NCBI GenBank assembly: GCA_008477525.1 | Contig: SPDT01000007.1 | Location: 1,860,001 to 1,924,000, forward strand | Source: Hypomyces perniciosus | Lineage: Eukaryota; Ascomycota; Sordariomycetes; Hypocreales; Hypocreaceae | Reading direction: 5' to 3' | DNA: 64,000 nucleotides | Shown: positions 24,448-35,959 of the stretch, in pieces | Layout: each line of letters begins with the position of its first letter | How positions within the stretch are numbered: the first letter of the stretch is position 1 | Made by a program: the position numbers and the translations under genes | The notes under the pieces: model-generated | The model's database searches: none | What the model was told of the DNA's origin: nothing | Seen by the model: only the letters and a program-made list of their open reading frames with translations

Positions 24448-24574
24448 TTTCGGAGACTCAGAACTCATTGAGGCTGCGAATATCTGGTTGGTTGGTGGTG
24501 TAAGAAGTAAAAGTGTCCACTGATCGTGTGTGGCGCAACTTGATTGATATCAACGGTTCTGAAGAACAGTCATC
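24448..24574. promoter_or_regulatory. 127-base shared divergent promoter
   Basis: This interval separates the start codons of the COA4-like gene (-) and biotin protein ligase (+). Both promoters and both 5' leaders must fit here or overlap the opposite gene. I see no clear TATA box. Confidence 0.6.
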
Positions 24575-26806
24575 ATGGCGCCCAGCAGACTCAACGTTCT
24601 GGTCTACACAGGTCAATATTTCCCTTCCTCTTTATTCTCCTGTTTTAACTCGGGGCCGCTTCTTACTCCTTCATAAGGCACTGGGACCACTGCCGAGTCT
24701 GTCAGACATTGCATGAACACCCTCCGCCGTCTGCTGTCACCCAACTACGCTGTCATTCCGATCACCGAGTCGGTCATCCTAAAGGAACCATGGGCGCAGA
24801 CATGCGCACTGCTTGTGATCCCTGGAGGTGCCGACCTGGGCTACTGCCGTGTGCTGAATGGTGAGGGAAATCAGCGCATCAGCGACTTCGTCCGCCGGGG
24901 CGGCTCGTATCTTGGACTCTGTGCTGGAGGTTACTATGGCACGAGCAAATGTGAATTCGAGGTCGGTAATAAAGCCCTCGAGGTTGTCGGACGCCGAGAG
25001 CTGGGCTTCTTCCCTGGTGCGTGCCGGGGTGGTGCGTTCAAGGGATTTGAGTACCGCAGTGAGAAGGGAGCGAGAGCTGTCACGCTGAAGGTGGAAAAGG
25101 ATGGCATCAGAGCAAAAATGCCTGCAGAGTTCACTTCTTACTATAATGGCGGTGGTGTGTTTGTTGACGCTGGGTCGGTTACGGGGCGCAAGGTTGAGGT
25201 CCTTGCCTCGTACACCGAGGACTTGGACGTCGATGGTGGTGATGGGAAAGCTGCGGTGGTTCTCTGCCACATAGGCGAGGGGAAAGCCATCCTTTCAGGA
25301 CCTCATCCCGAGTGAGTATCATTTCTCGAAGACACGAGGGATACTGAATGAAAAATGTGTATTAACACCTTTCAGATTTGCCGCGGCAGATCTCCATCGC
25401 CAACCAAACATACCCGAATATGATGATCTGATCAACAAACTTGCCGCGGATGACAGAGCTCGGCTGAGCTTTCTGGAGGCATGTTTGGCGGAGTTGGGCC
25501 TTGAAGTCACCCAGAATAACCACACGCCGCCACCCCTGTCCAGTCTACATCTTACTGCTCATGACAACACCAAAGTGACGGAGATGCTCTGTGCTTGGGA
25601 GGACGTCATGGAAAAAGAAAACGGCCGAGAAGTTCTTCGTGGGGAGGCCGATACGTTCCACATCGTGAACGAGGAGACATGCTGGAACGTGGAAGAGCTT
25701 CAAAAGTCCCTCCCAGCAACCGGTGGCGAGAAAGTTGATGACTATGGCGCTATCGTCAAGAGAATCATCCCTCATGAAAAAGCCTTGCCCCAAAACGAAC
25801 TTATCCCACGCTTCAACCATGAATTGTTCTACTCGAGCTTGAAGCGATACCAATGTACTGAACCAGCGGCCGAGGAATGGGGCAATATTCTACTTTATGG
25901 CGACGTGGTCACTAGCACCAACACGCTTCTCGAGAAGTTCGTCTTCATTTACCCAGCGGATAGGTGCCCACTGCTGACTTATGACAGGAACCTGAAACTT
26001 GCCTCCAAGTTACCAACAGGCTTCACTTTCACGGCGTCAACCCAAGTCGCGGGACGCGGCAGAGGGACCAATGTTTGGATAGCTCCGCCTGGCTCGCTCA
26101 TTTTCTCGACAGTTATCAACCACCCAGCACAACTGGCAGTCTCTCGACCCATTGTATTTATTCAATACATTGCGGCTATTGCTATCGTGGAAGCTATTCA
26201 ATCGTACGACGCTGGCTATGAGGCTATGCCTGTTAAGTTGAAGTGGCCCAACGACATCTGTGAGTCTAACCCCTGAGCTGGGACTCTGTGAAACAGTTGC
26301 TGACTCGTTTAAAAGACGCTCTTGATCCTACGAAACCAGCATCTTCGAAATCATATGTTAAAATTGGCGGTATTCTTTCTCAGTGCAGCTACTCCGACGG
26401 AGCCTATCAAGTTGTTCTAGGCATTGGCATCAACACCACGAATCCCCGCCCAACAACCTCCCTTTCTGACCTCCTCCCACCGAACGTCGCATCGCTTCAT
26501 ATAGAAACCCTGCTTGCTCGCGTCCTCACCCGCATAGAGGCTATTTATGCGCAGTTCCGCCGCGAGGGTTTCTCAAGCAATCTGGAAACTCGATACTATC
26601 GTCACTGGCTGCACACGGGACAGGCTATCACACTGGAGGCCGAGGGAGGCGTCAAAGCGCGGGTGATAGGCATCACACGGGATTGGGGGATGCTGAGGGT
26701 GGAGGAGACAGATTCAGAAGGGCGAGGGATCGGCAAGATCTGGAGCCTCCAAAGTGATGAGAACAGCTTTGACTACTGGAAAGGACTGGTCCGGAGAAAG
26801 TCTTAG
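24575..26806 (+). CDS. BPL1: biotin--protein ligase (holocarboxylase synthetase)
   Basis: Four exons, 24575-24611, 24678-25311, 25376-26259 and 26316-26806, give 681 residues, close to yeast Bpl1 (690). The enzyme attaches biotin via biotinyl-AMP to carboxylases such as acetyl-CoA and pyruvate carboxylase. The N-terminal third is the glutamine-amidotransferase-like BPL_N domain (LLVIPGGADLGYCR; GGSYLGLCAGGYYG near residue 93). The catalytic part carries TSTNTLLEK (about 400), the biotinyl-AMP loop GRGRGTNVWIAP (about 448), KLKWPNDIYALDP (about 511, across the third intron) and GIGINTTNP, then the small C-terminal SH3-like domain. The first intron begins GTCAAT, a weak donor, but frame and the family sequence TGTTAESVRHC support it. 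It converges with PAM16. Confidence 0.95.
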
Positions 26807-27192
26807 ACTACGAAGGCTTCACCGTGAGGACAATAGAGCTACAAAAACAGCTTACAAAGGAGCCATGCAGATTCGTCTGGTATAATACAAGCATGTTAAC
26901 CAAGCGTATAGAGTTCAAGCATCTTTTTCGTCTAGACCCAATCTCCAGTGGCTTTTATGCCTCTAGATATTCCCCTCCATAAACGCCGTGCCATGCCGTA
27001 GTCGAGTGAAGATGTACAGTATACAGAGGAAGATTTCTTCTCCCTGAAGATAGCCCTTTTGCCCTCCGTCCTTTTCGGCTGTCTCTTGACGAGCCCATGC
27101 AGTCCGCTCAATCCCAGAAGCAGCTTGATATAAAACCGTCGCTTCTTGGTCGCATTATGTTGCGATCGTAATGTCGCCATTGTTGGCCCAGT
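26807..27192. other. convergent 3' spacer
   Basis: This lies between the stop codons of biotin ligase (+) and PAM16 (-). No coding or RNA signal is recognised. Confidence 0.5.
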
Positions 27193-27764
27193 CTACTCCT
27201 GGTCCTTATAGACCTTTGGCTTCCAACCCTCCTTCACCTCTGCCTCCATCTCGGCCTTTTCTCGTATCGGGCCAATCTCAGCTTCGAACCGCTCCTTGGC
27301 TCTTAGAATCTTGCTCTGCAGGTAGAAGCTGCCGCCCTTCTCCGGGTTGTTGGCGTCAAACAGCCTCTTGTACCGCTCCAGCACCTCCTCCACGTTGGCC
27401 TGGCCGTTGGCGGGGGGCTTGACGTTTAAGATGCGGCAGGCCTCGTCGAGGGTCATGCCCGAAGATAGCGAGACGCGCGCGGTGGTGCCGCCGCCGGATT
27501 TGGCTTGTGCGCGCTGGTATTGCGATGCGGCTTGGGCCTGTTTGTAGGCGGCCATGAAGGACCGGCCGAGGATCCGGGAGCCTGTCAGGAAGGCTGTGAT
27601 GACGAATCGGTGAGCCTGGGAAGATTAGGCATGTTAGTTTTGTATTTCAGTAAGAAATAGCATGATTGTCGGCTCGGCACAAGACTTTGGGAGCCTCGGC
27701 GGTGGCGAGACATATTATTATAGTATATACAGATGGGCATAAGTGGAGGAAGAAGCCATACCAT
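27193..27764 (-). CDS. PAM16: mitochondrial import motor subunit PAM16/TIM16
   Basis: Two exons: 27762-27764, which is just the ATG, and 27193-27615, giving 141 residues (yeast Pam16 has 149). The hydrophobic N-terminus AHRFVITAFLTGSRILGRSFMAAYKQA is followed by a Gln/Ala linker and the J-like domain MTLDEACRILNVKPPANGQA... YKRLFDANNPEKGGSFYLQ. The HPD motif of true J proteins is absent (DANNP instead), as expected for Pam16. Pam16 pairs with Pam14/18 at the TIM23 channel and restrains its stimulation of mtHsp70. The ATG-only first exon ends in ATG|GTATGG and rests on frame and the family start MAHRFV. No other Met precedes AHRFV in the second exon. Confidence 0.93.
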
Positions 27765-28440
27765 TGTGGTATAAACCGTGGCCAGCAGACTATAAGAGTT
27801 TCGTCACACAGATGGCAGAAAGCCCCTGCAAATTCTATGCATAGGCGGCGCAAAATATGCGAGAGGCGTCCCTTCAGTTGAAGATGGGAGATTTTGCAAT
27901 GCGAAATGCGAAATGCGAAATGCGACTGGCGGGCGAGAATGGCTCCGTCGTCGGGATATTTTGGCCCGGGTTGTCACATTTTTGCGTGTTTATCCGATGA
28001 TCTGCCGCTCACCGAGGGCTCCCCGCGGTCAAGAATGAATGAGCCCCACCATTGATTGAATAAGACATCTGGCTGGCTTGGTGTCGTTTGAAGCCAGTTT
28101 CCATTGGCAGGATATAGATAAGTCTCCCCAACTCCCTATGTCCGGCCGGTGTACGGAGTCCCTACACCTATAGTGGCTGGCTGAGTTTATGTGCGGGGAG
28201 CTGCCGCTACTATTACCATTACTATTACTACCAATATCTATCTATTGTGATATCAACCTTATGCTGAATAGCTGCGTGTAGGTCTGCATCAAGGCCACGC
28301 AACCGGACGTCGCTCGTTCATATCATATCATATCATATCATATCATATCCGCAATTGGGAACCGCCGTTTTGTCTTATGCAGCTTTCGAAATCTTTCTGG
28401 CCTTCTCATATATACTAAAAAGCTCGCATCGCCCCACATC
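27765..28440. other. divergent promoter region, PAM16 / SmgGDS-like
   Basis: It contains short tandem repeats, GCGAAAT units near 27901-27925 and TATCA units at 28318-28349, the latter about 90 bases upstream of the plus-strand start. No gene is seen. Confidence 0.5.
28318..28349. repeat. (TATCA)n microsatellite
   Basis: About six tandem TATCA pentanucleotides lie shortly upstream of the ATG at 28441. Confidence 0.9.
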
Positions 28441-30666
28441 ATGACACCGCAAGATATCGCCGACTTACTACGGAGAGAGGGCAGCCAGCTCCCGCCCGAC
28501 AAATACGATGAAGCGGCTGACGGAGTTGGAGCTCGCCAGAGAAGAGCAGAGCTACTGGTACCTGTATTAGCAGAGTGCCAGCAGGCATGGGCCTCCGGAT
28601 CAGAGGAGTTGGATCTCATTGCAGAGAAGCTAGGTGACGGTAGCCGAGATGGTGAGTCAGGGGTGGACTAAGCTTCTTATATGAGAGCAGCAACATCCTT
28701 TTAGAGATATGACTGACCCAGCTGAAATAGTGGCATGGCGTGGTCCGTTGGGTGACTCGGGCATCTTGGAGCTCTTCCTCCGTATTCTCGCCGTCACCGG
28801 TCTGAGACAAGGCCTGCAGGTTCACTCTCTGCGCCTTGTTGGGAACTCCTGCGCCGACACAGATGAGAACCGCGCAAGAGTTGTTCAGGGGAATCACCTC
28901 ACCTCCATCATCAACCATCTTCAGGACGAGAAACTCACACCGTTCACCATTCCCGTGCTATTCAATATTCTCGTGGACTACGGTTAGTAACCCTGCTTTT
29001 TATCTTCCTCTGGTCCTGCTCATCGTGTTGACCTTCTTTACAAGAACCTGCTCAACTTCTCGCTTCGAAGTCTTATCTCAACCAGCATCTCACAACTCTC
29101 CTCTCTTCCCCAAGTATTGCCAACCATATCGTCTTCGTGTCCTATTTCTGCAAGATTCTCGGCCTCCTAATCACACAAGAGTGCGAACCCGCTCTCGCAA
29201 ACCCAAACACTGTCAATATCCTGCTCAATCTGGCCACGAGTCCACCCTCTAGAGATGACTTGGACGATTTCATATCCCTGGTCTCCGTGGCGGTGTCCTA
29301 TCTTGCCCATGAGAATTTCAAGTCCAACATTATACAAGTATCCAACATGCTACTCTTTATGTCAACGTTTTATCACACGCACACACATTTTGATGTCCAA
29401 CTGGTGGGTGATCCGGACACAGTTGAGCAGCTGACGAAGCTCCATTCGTCCCTTCTCTTAACCCTGGCCGATATCTCGGGACACGACATGTTCGCCTCCT
29501 ATCACCCGCTGCAGAGTCAAGTACCTCAGACTTTCCTGGCCTGGCTCCAGAGCCCCAATCCTCAGCTCCAAACTGCTGCGTGTCTCGCCCTGGGCAACCT
29601 CTCATGCTCCGACGAAGTTTCCGTCCCTCTTGTCCAGAATCACGTCGCTCATGTTCCTCTTATAAGGCTCCTTTCAAACCCTTCCATCAATGAGGCGCAG
29701 CTTCTCCACGCGGCGTTGTCTTTCCTGAAGAATTTGGCTATTCCCGCACATAACAAACCACATCTTGGAGGCTTGTTGGATCCTACCTGCGTACCAAGAA
29801 TATGCGGTCTCGATGCCTCACCTCAGGTTCAATTCGCTGCCATCTCTTTAACACGGTTGCTCCTCATCAACTGCCCGCCAAATGTTGGACGTATCTGTGC
29901 ACCTTTGAGCGCAGACCCGGCCAGTCCAGCACATGAACGTTCCAGTGTGAGCAGCATTCTGTCGCTCTTCGAGCGTTCCGACTCCGAGCCCGCGCGGCTG
30001 GAAGCTGCCAGGGCCATAGCCGCTCTCTGTCGAGTCCTTCACTCCTCGCCTGTCCTCCCACTTCTGCCGGACTGGGAGCCATCTGTGGAAGAACGTGACT
30101 GCTTGCAGTCACAAGGTGATGAAAATGGAAGCCTATCAAATGCTCAAGGCGAGGAGAGTAAAAGGCGGGCTCATTTTTACAGGAAACATCTCGACATGGC
30201 TAAAGCATTGACATTCTTGGTCACTCAGCAGAAATGGCCAGCCCTCCGCTCCGAGGCCTGGTTCATCTTCGCTCTCATGTGCCGCTCAAAGGACGGCGCC
30301 CGGGTCATCGTCACGGTCCTTCAAATCCACGGCTCCACATCATCGCTCATGAAGGCCATCACCGGCCGAGAGACATCACTACATGGTGAAATAGGGGGTG
30401 ACCAAATCGAAGAGGTTGCGACAACCCCTGAGCTTGCTCCTGATGGCGAAATCACGTCCATGGCGGACAGCCTTGGTCTTGAGCCGCAGCAGGCCAATCC
30501 AAAGCAACAGGGCAATATGGTCAGAGTGGATCGAGAGAATGCTTTGGTCATGTGTACGGAACTGTTGAGGACATGGGGTAATAAGATGCCCGGTTTGAGA
30601 CTTAGCATGCTGCAGGATTTGGTGAAGGAGGGTACTGAGATTGTGGCTGCACAAAAAAGTCAGTAA
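28441..30666 (+). CDS. armadillo-repeat GTPase regulator, SmgGDS/Rap1GDS1-like
   Basis: Three exons, 28441-28651, 28722-28982 and 29045-30666, give 697 residues. The protein is almost wholly helical repeats of armadillo type, for example LQTAACLALGNLSCSDEVSVPLVQ, LLHAALSFLKNLAIPAHN, VQFAAISLTRLLLINCP and ARLEAARAIAALCRVLHSS. The overall pattern (GDSGILELFLRILAVTG... RLVGNSCADTDENR... FNILVDYEPAQ) matches fungal proteins annotated as Rap1 GTPase-GDP dissociation stimulator/SmgGDS, which bind small GTPases with polybasic tails. Two in-frame acceptors 9 bases apart, after 28721 and after 28730, are both possible for exon 2. A candidate donor GTATCC at 29338 gives no in-frame product, so I left that segment coding. 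Confidence 0.85.
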
Positions 30667-31038
30667 GACATATGTGGAATAAGAGGAAGAGGAGGAAAAG
30701 AGGAGGAGGCTTAGGGAAAACATGGGAAATTGCTCTAGCTATTATTGCCAGTCTCATTACATTCAGCCATAGACTCGTTTAGACAACACCATTTTTATCA
30801 CGGCATGGAATTACGTGTGTTGCCCGCGTTCTCATTTAAATGCTGCCATTGACCCTTTTTGAATACAGGACAGAGCCGGTGATCATGCAAATAATTCTTT
30901 TGACCTGGACCTAGAGTATCTTCTTCTCCCGAACCGGGGCCAAGTGATTTCATCAAAGCCTCAAACCGACCTTGCCACTTCCCTTTAGAGACGCAAAGAG
31001 CAAAAACCCTCAAAACACCAGTTCCCTTTTTGCAAAGT
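30667..31038. other. convergent 3' spacer
   Basis: This lies between the SmgGDS-like gene (+) and eL13 (-). It is purine-rich just after 30666 and has no other feature I can support. Confidence 0.5.
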
Positions 31039-31966
31039 TTATTTCTTGGCGGTCTCAGCCTCAGCCTTCACCCTAGCACGCTTCTCACGGGCACCTTGGT
31101 ACCTGGCGTTGCTTCGGGCAGTGCGCAGCTTCTTGTAAGCGCCGCCCTCAATCTCGGCGGGCAGCTCGCTCTTCTTGATCTCAGTCACGCCACCAGAGAC
31201 AGGAGCGATGGGCAGGACAGAAGCGATAGAGGAAACCTTGCTGATGGTGGAGACGTCGGCCTTGGTGTCACCCTTCTTGGGGGCATTTGACTTGCGGGGG
31301 AGCAGGATGAGGCGCTCCTTGTAGGCCTTGAGGCGGGCAACGTTGGCGGCGAGGCCCTCCTCGCTGAGGTTCTGGCGGCGGAAGTCGACGGAGATACCGA
31401 CGGTGGGAGCGAGGAGTCTGGGAATACCGGCTTCCTATGCAGTTTGTCAGAGACCGATTCCGTCATTCTTGACCCGCCTGCCTCATCCTGGCGCGGGACG
31501 GGGATCAATTCGTACCTTGAGCTCGGTGAGGGTGAAACCCCGACCGGCTCGGACCCGTCGGTTGTACTTAATGGTAGGGCATCGCACAACAGGTCGCAGC
31601 TTGTCGACTGGGCGAGGGGCAAGGGCAGCGGCCTTGGCCTGACGAGCAACACGTCTCCGCGACTTCTTGCCGGGCTATTCCAAAAAGTCAATACCCCATA
31701 TCCAGCAAAACGCACATTTCGAGAATTCTCTTCAGATGTCGCATACCTGGTCAAAGTGGGTTCGAACCCGACGCTGCCAGTCCTTGCGGAAGTCTGTGGG
31801 AGGGGTCAGTCGCTATCATTTCGTGTTTTCGTCGCTCGATGAGGAGTGGATGCTCACGGTTGTTGACAAGCTTCTGGTTGTGCTTGATCGCCTGGAGAGG
31901 GAAATAGGTCAGCAACAATGATTTCAAGCATTGCGGCGCATTTCATATCGGGATATCTCATACCAT
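31039..31966 (-). CDS. RPL13: 60S ribosomal protein eL13
   Basis: Five exons, 31964-31966 (ATG only), 31858-31891, 31747-31793, 31516-31674 and 31039-31434, give 212 residues. The sequence follows eL13 throughout: [19 protein letters not shown], then [52 protein letters not shown] and the basic C-terminus ending EAETAKK. It is a structural protein of the large cytosolic subunit. Multiple 5'-clustered introns are typical of fungal ribosomal-protein genes. The first exon consists of the start codon alone, ending ATG|GTATGA. Confidence 0.95.
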
Positions 31967-33205
31967 TGTGTCTGCTTGCGATCAACCTGGACTCCGGTGG
32001 TCGTTGTTCGGGAAGGCTTGAAATTTCGAGGATGAGGCTCGTCAAATTCGTCGAAGGGTTTTCGTGCCCTACAGCCAATACGTACCTCGTGGGGCGTGCC
32101 CTCCCACACACCAGAAAATCAGATTGCTAGTCACGTGCCTCGTCTAGAAATTTTCTGGCCTTGTTGCCTGACCTGTCTTTTTTGGCGCCAGGCATCAATC
32201 CGGAGCTATAAAATGTCGCCGCCAGACGGCCCTTTGCTTGTTTTCTTCTTTTCTTCTTCATACTTACCTTGTTCCGAATTTCCCGGCTCATGAATCGAGG
32301 AATTCAGTGCGGAAGGCCTGCATTGCACAGCGCGGAGTCGTTCCTCGCTCTATTGTCCTTCGGGGCCATAGGGGGCGTAATTTTTGATTTTCACCACTTG
32401 TTTTCATTGTGTTCGTTGCTATACGCGGCGCCATGAAGAAGACGTGTGTATCTGTCTACACATTGAATCAACCAACTGTGACCCGATTCTCTGAAGTATA
32501 GCTGTGCGTTTTCGAGCTTCCACGTGAGCTCTGATCGAAACCTGGGTTTGTCAGTCTGGCAATGAAAGCCCATCTTGACGGCATACCTTCAGTTTTCTGC
32601 CACGCCAGAATCGTCCTACTTCCCACATGTCTAAATACCTGGTTGTAACCAAGAGAGCATTATTTATCTACGAGAGTATAAAGGCCGACAGGCCGTAATA
32701 TACCAGCTTTCAGGGTGTTGCCACAAAGCACAAAACAAAGCCTGACGAGGTTTCAAGCTCTTGGATGCTGTATGTAAAGTCGGCTCAAGGTGAAAAAGCA
32801 CGTTTCTGAGTGTCAGCCATAATAAAAGCTTCATATCAGCTTCATAAGGCAGCTTGAAGAGACCCTACATTTCTGATTAGAGACCTTGTCAACCTGCCGG
32901 GTATCGTAAAATATCCTCCGGAATGCTCCGTGACTCTCAACCACTTACGAAGGAAGTTCTTCAATGAGAGCTTCGCTCTTCCGAACCTGCAGTCAAGTTG
33001 AACAGGCCATATTTCTTTCCCGGATTTACTCCGTACCAATCACAACCCGCGAATTCCACTCCCATCGCAAAGCGGCACTGCACCTCAAAAAATCTCGCGG
33101 ACGATCAATTTGACAGCCCAAAAAAAGCGTCCCCTCCTCCATTCCACCTCCAATCCATACGCCCACCTATTCTGTTCAACGCTCCCCAATCTGCCCTCTC
33201 TCGCA
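31967..33205. other. divergent intergenic region, eL13 / COX14-family
   Basis: About 1.2 kb without a supported gene. The part next to the eL13 start should contain the ribosomal-protein promoter. A TACTCCGTA motif lies near 33029. Confidence 0.5.
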
Positions 33206-34105
33206 ATGGCGTCTCGAATGGGTCCTCGGAGCGTCCAAGACGCAACACGATTCACTTCCACAATCCCCCACGCTGCGTCCAAATCTGCCAGTGTGTCGTC
33301 CGCTTCTGCTGCGAAACCATCCAGGATCCCCGGCGAATCGCCCGAGCAGCGGGTTCGGCGACTGCGACAGGCGCATTTGGCTGCCCAGAAAGCGCAGATT
33401 AGCCGGACAGACAGAGTTGTCGATGTATCAAGGAGATTCTTCGATGTAGCGCATAGGTGGACTGTTGGAGGCCTGGTCATATTCACAGGTACGTCGCGGC
33501 GTCCACCCAATCCAGTTTACTTATGGAGTACATAAAACAAGCGAAAAGAAAAAAAGGACTAACGAGCATGTGAAATAGCCGTCGCCGGTGTAGTCAGCGT
33601 ATACTCAGTATGGGACATGCTACGATACAACCGCGCCCGCCGCGCCGAATGGATAGAAGCCCAAAAGAAATTCGAAGCCGACACTCTCGCCACAGCCCGC
33701 ATAGCATACCTCAAAGGCGACGCCACAGAGGACCAAATCGCCCTCGTCGAGGAAGCCAACCGCGAAGCCGAAGAGAAGGGCTTCAAACTACCGCCCCTGC
33801 TATCACCACCCGAGCACCGCACACACTTTGAGGAACACATCAAGCCCGCCCTGGACGGCGCTACAGGCGCGAGTGGCCAGGGCAAGGGCATACTCGGTAT
33901 GTTCTTCGGGGGCGACAAGACCAGTGACGGCGTGGAGAACGGTTCTCGGTCAGTAGAAACCACGGCTAGCTTGCAAGACTTGGCCAAGGACGCTTGGGAG
34001 CAAGAGAAGCAGAACCAGAGGGACGGAGGCAGCCTAGACCAGCTCGGGCTGGAAACTGGGAGCTCTGGGCAGGTATCGGGGAAGAAGGGTTGGTGGCCAT
34101 GGTAA
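33206..34105 (+). CDS. cytochrome oxidase assembly (fungal COX14-family) membrane protein
   Basis: Two exons, 33206-33488 and 33579-34105, give 269 residues. A Ser/Ala/Arg-rich N-terminus resembles a presequence. It is followed by a basic helix (RVRRLRQAHLAAQKAQ) and one membrane span formed across the intron (RWTVGGLVIFT then AVAGVVSVYSVWDMLRYNRA), and then an amphipathic, charged helical stretch. This arrangement matches the fungal family named after Cox14, which acts in the inner membrane during Cox1 maturation. Yeast Cox14 itself is only about 70 residues, so equivalence is by family, not proven orthology. The Gly/Ser-rich tail ends GKKGWWPW. Confidence 0.78.
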
Positions 34106-35009
34106 AAAAAATGAATATCAAAAGGGAAAGCAAAATACATGACATCTTGGGATAACAATGGTGGGAGGCATGTGTCATACTCTGTGTAGATGGGCTGTGC
34201 CTTAGATGGAGTTGGGAGTCATTGATTGGTTGTATGTACTACCAGGGATACATCCCAACTACTACTATGTTTTAGTATTCGTGCATCTTGGTAATAGCTG
34301 AGATTACTGATCGATTGGGGAAAATCGTCGTCTCATCAAATCGAGGCACTATTGAGGGTAATATGGCCTAGCAGATAGAAACAACGCAGATGCGGAAAAT
34401 CATGCAGTTTTCGACTTCGTGTGAAATGTTTTATCATTCAAGAATACCCTATTGTTTGACAATGCTGCAACCGAAGCCAACTCCATATGCATAACTAGCC
34501 ATAATACAAAGCAAATCGCTTTTTCAAAATGAACGCTTTATCTTGATGTTGCCAGTCCCAATACCGAGCAAAGCATCAGAGTGCATTTCCATGCGTGATA
34601 TCAGAACTAATGAATGCGTCTCGAACCCTCGCTCGGTAAACTCCTATTATGTTTAGTAAGTAAGAAAATCAACCAGGTGGCCGCGAATGTCGCAATCAAC
34701 AATGCCTCGCTGCCGGCGCCAAAAGGGGTTCCCCATTCTCTCAAGTATTCTGACACTGCTCGGCTGCGATATGCTGACCGGTAACAGTGAGGCACCATTG
34801 AGGAAAGGCTTTTCTTCAGGGAAAGGGGCTGTCCTCTTCAGGGGGGTCGGGAACGGGATCGAGTCCTTGGTAGTCGCCGGTTTCTGGGATGGGAGTCCTT
34901 TTGGAGATCCCCGCAGCTGCCGTCGCTTCTCCTTCCAGTTCAGTGGCCTGACGGCAGTATCCTATAATTCCTTATCAGATTTTGGGTCAACGACTTTTGT
35001 TTCCCCTTT
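34106..35009. other. convergent spacer with a possible broken membrane protein frame
   Basis: On the minus strand a 63-codon frame, 34607-34798, ends with a strong hydrophobic segment (SEALLIATFAATWLIFLLTK) like a tail anchor. About 60 bases upstream another phase reads like protein (ETGDYQGLDPVPDPPEEDSP). The two cannot be joined by an intron I can find. It may be a decayed gene or chance. Confidence 0.25.
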
Positions 35010-35959
35010 CTATGAGATGATGATGTGATTAAAGTGCCCTGGAACTTTGAGTCTGCACTTTTCACAGTCGGCCCGATATCCTATACTGAAACTCTTCTTC
35101 ATCCCAGGTTGCCAGGTCCAACTGTTGATGGTGTGTTTACTCCGCATGTGGCCCCGTCGGGCAGGGCTTGGGGAGGATGGGTCACTATCGGGATCTGCAG
35201 CATGCAGATGAGATGGTGACTCGACATCCATCATGGCATTGGGGTGATCCATAGTCCGTGAAGGGGAGGACTGCATTGGCAAAGTGTCCTCCACCATAGT
35301 AGCGATGCCGTTGTCGTCAAGCATCATGACCGGTAAGCCCATTGCTTGACTTGACATCAAGCCTTCGGCCTCTGAAATTGGTGAGGGGAGCCTCCGGTTG
35401 TTTTGCATGGAGTGCCAATCTGCCACGTCGGACATGGCCCGGGGCACGCATTGGTCGTCAGAGAAGCCGGAATGGTGATGGCCCATATTGACGACTCCGT
35501 TCATTGTCGTTACGGCGGGACCAGGGCCAGCCCATTCGCATTGTGGACCACGGACCTGGGCCGCGAAACTGGGCTGGATTGGCGTTGGCATTCGTCCGGT
35601 TGGATTTTGGCCCATGGGTGCGGCATGGAAGGATGAATCCATCATATCCACCCCAGTGTCATGATGTGAGAAGTGCGATCGCGGAATATGTTCGTCTGAG
35701 TCGGAGTTGAGGGGAGTAATTGATGAGGACGGCTGCCATTGTTGAGATGATTTGGGGGAGGTTCGGAGGGGCAGACATTGGATACGTTTCTACACCAAGG
35801 GTTAGCATTCATCCGACCATGGCGATGGCTATCCAATGGGCTCACATTGCGGTGCTCTCCAAAGCCCATGGCGCCATTGCCAGAGTCTTCTTCACCGTCA
35901 CGGCCACGCTTCCTGCCCGGGTCCGCCATCACGTCTATGTAGTGCGGTGTAGCGAACAT
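35010..35959 (-). CDS. conserved-looking protein of unknown function
   Basis: Two exons, 35846-35959 and 35010-35789, give 297 residues. I do not recognise the family. The first part has a basic patch (GRKRGRDGEEDSGNG) that could be a nuclear signal. The middle is Met/His/Pro/Ser-rich and probably disordered. The C-terminus is compact and less biased: HTINSWTWQPGMKKSFSIG followed by YRADCEKCRLKVPGHFNHI, with a CxxC pair that might bind a metal. The intron was placed by frame and GT..AG. The upstream 1.6 kb holds no gene, so the promoter may be long. I infer no function. Confidence 0.7.

Noticed and set aside
29338..29422. Possible intron in the SmgGDS-like gene
   Set aside because: Removing it (85 bases) shifts frame and meets a stop at once, while the unspliced reading stays open and protein-like.
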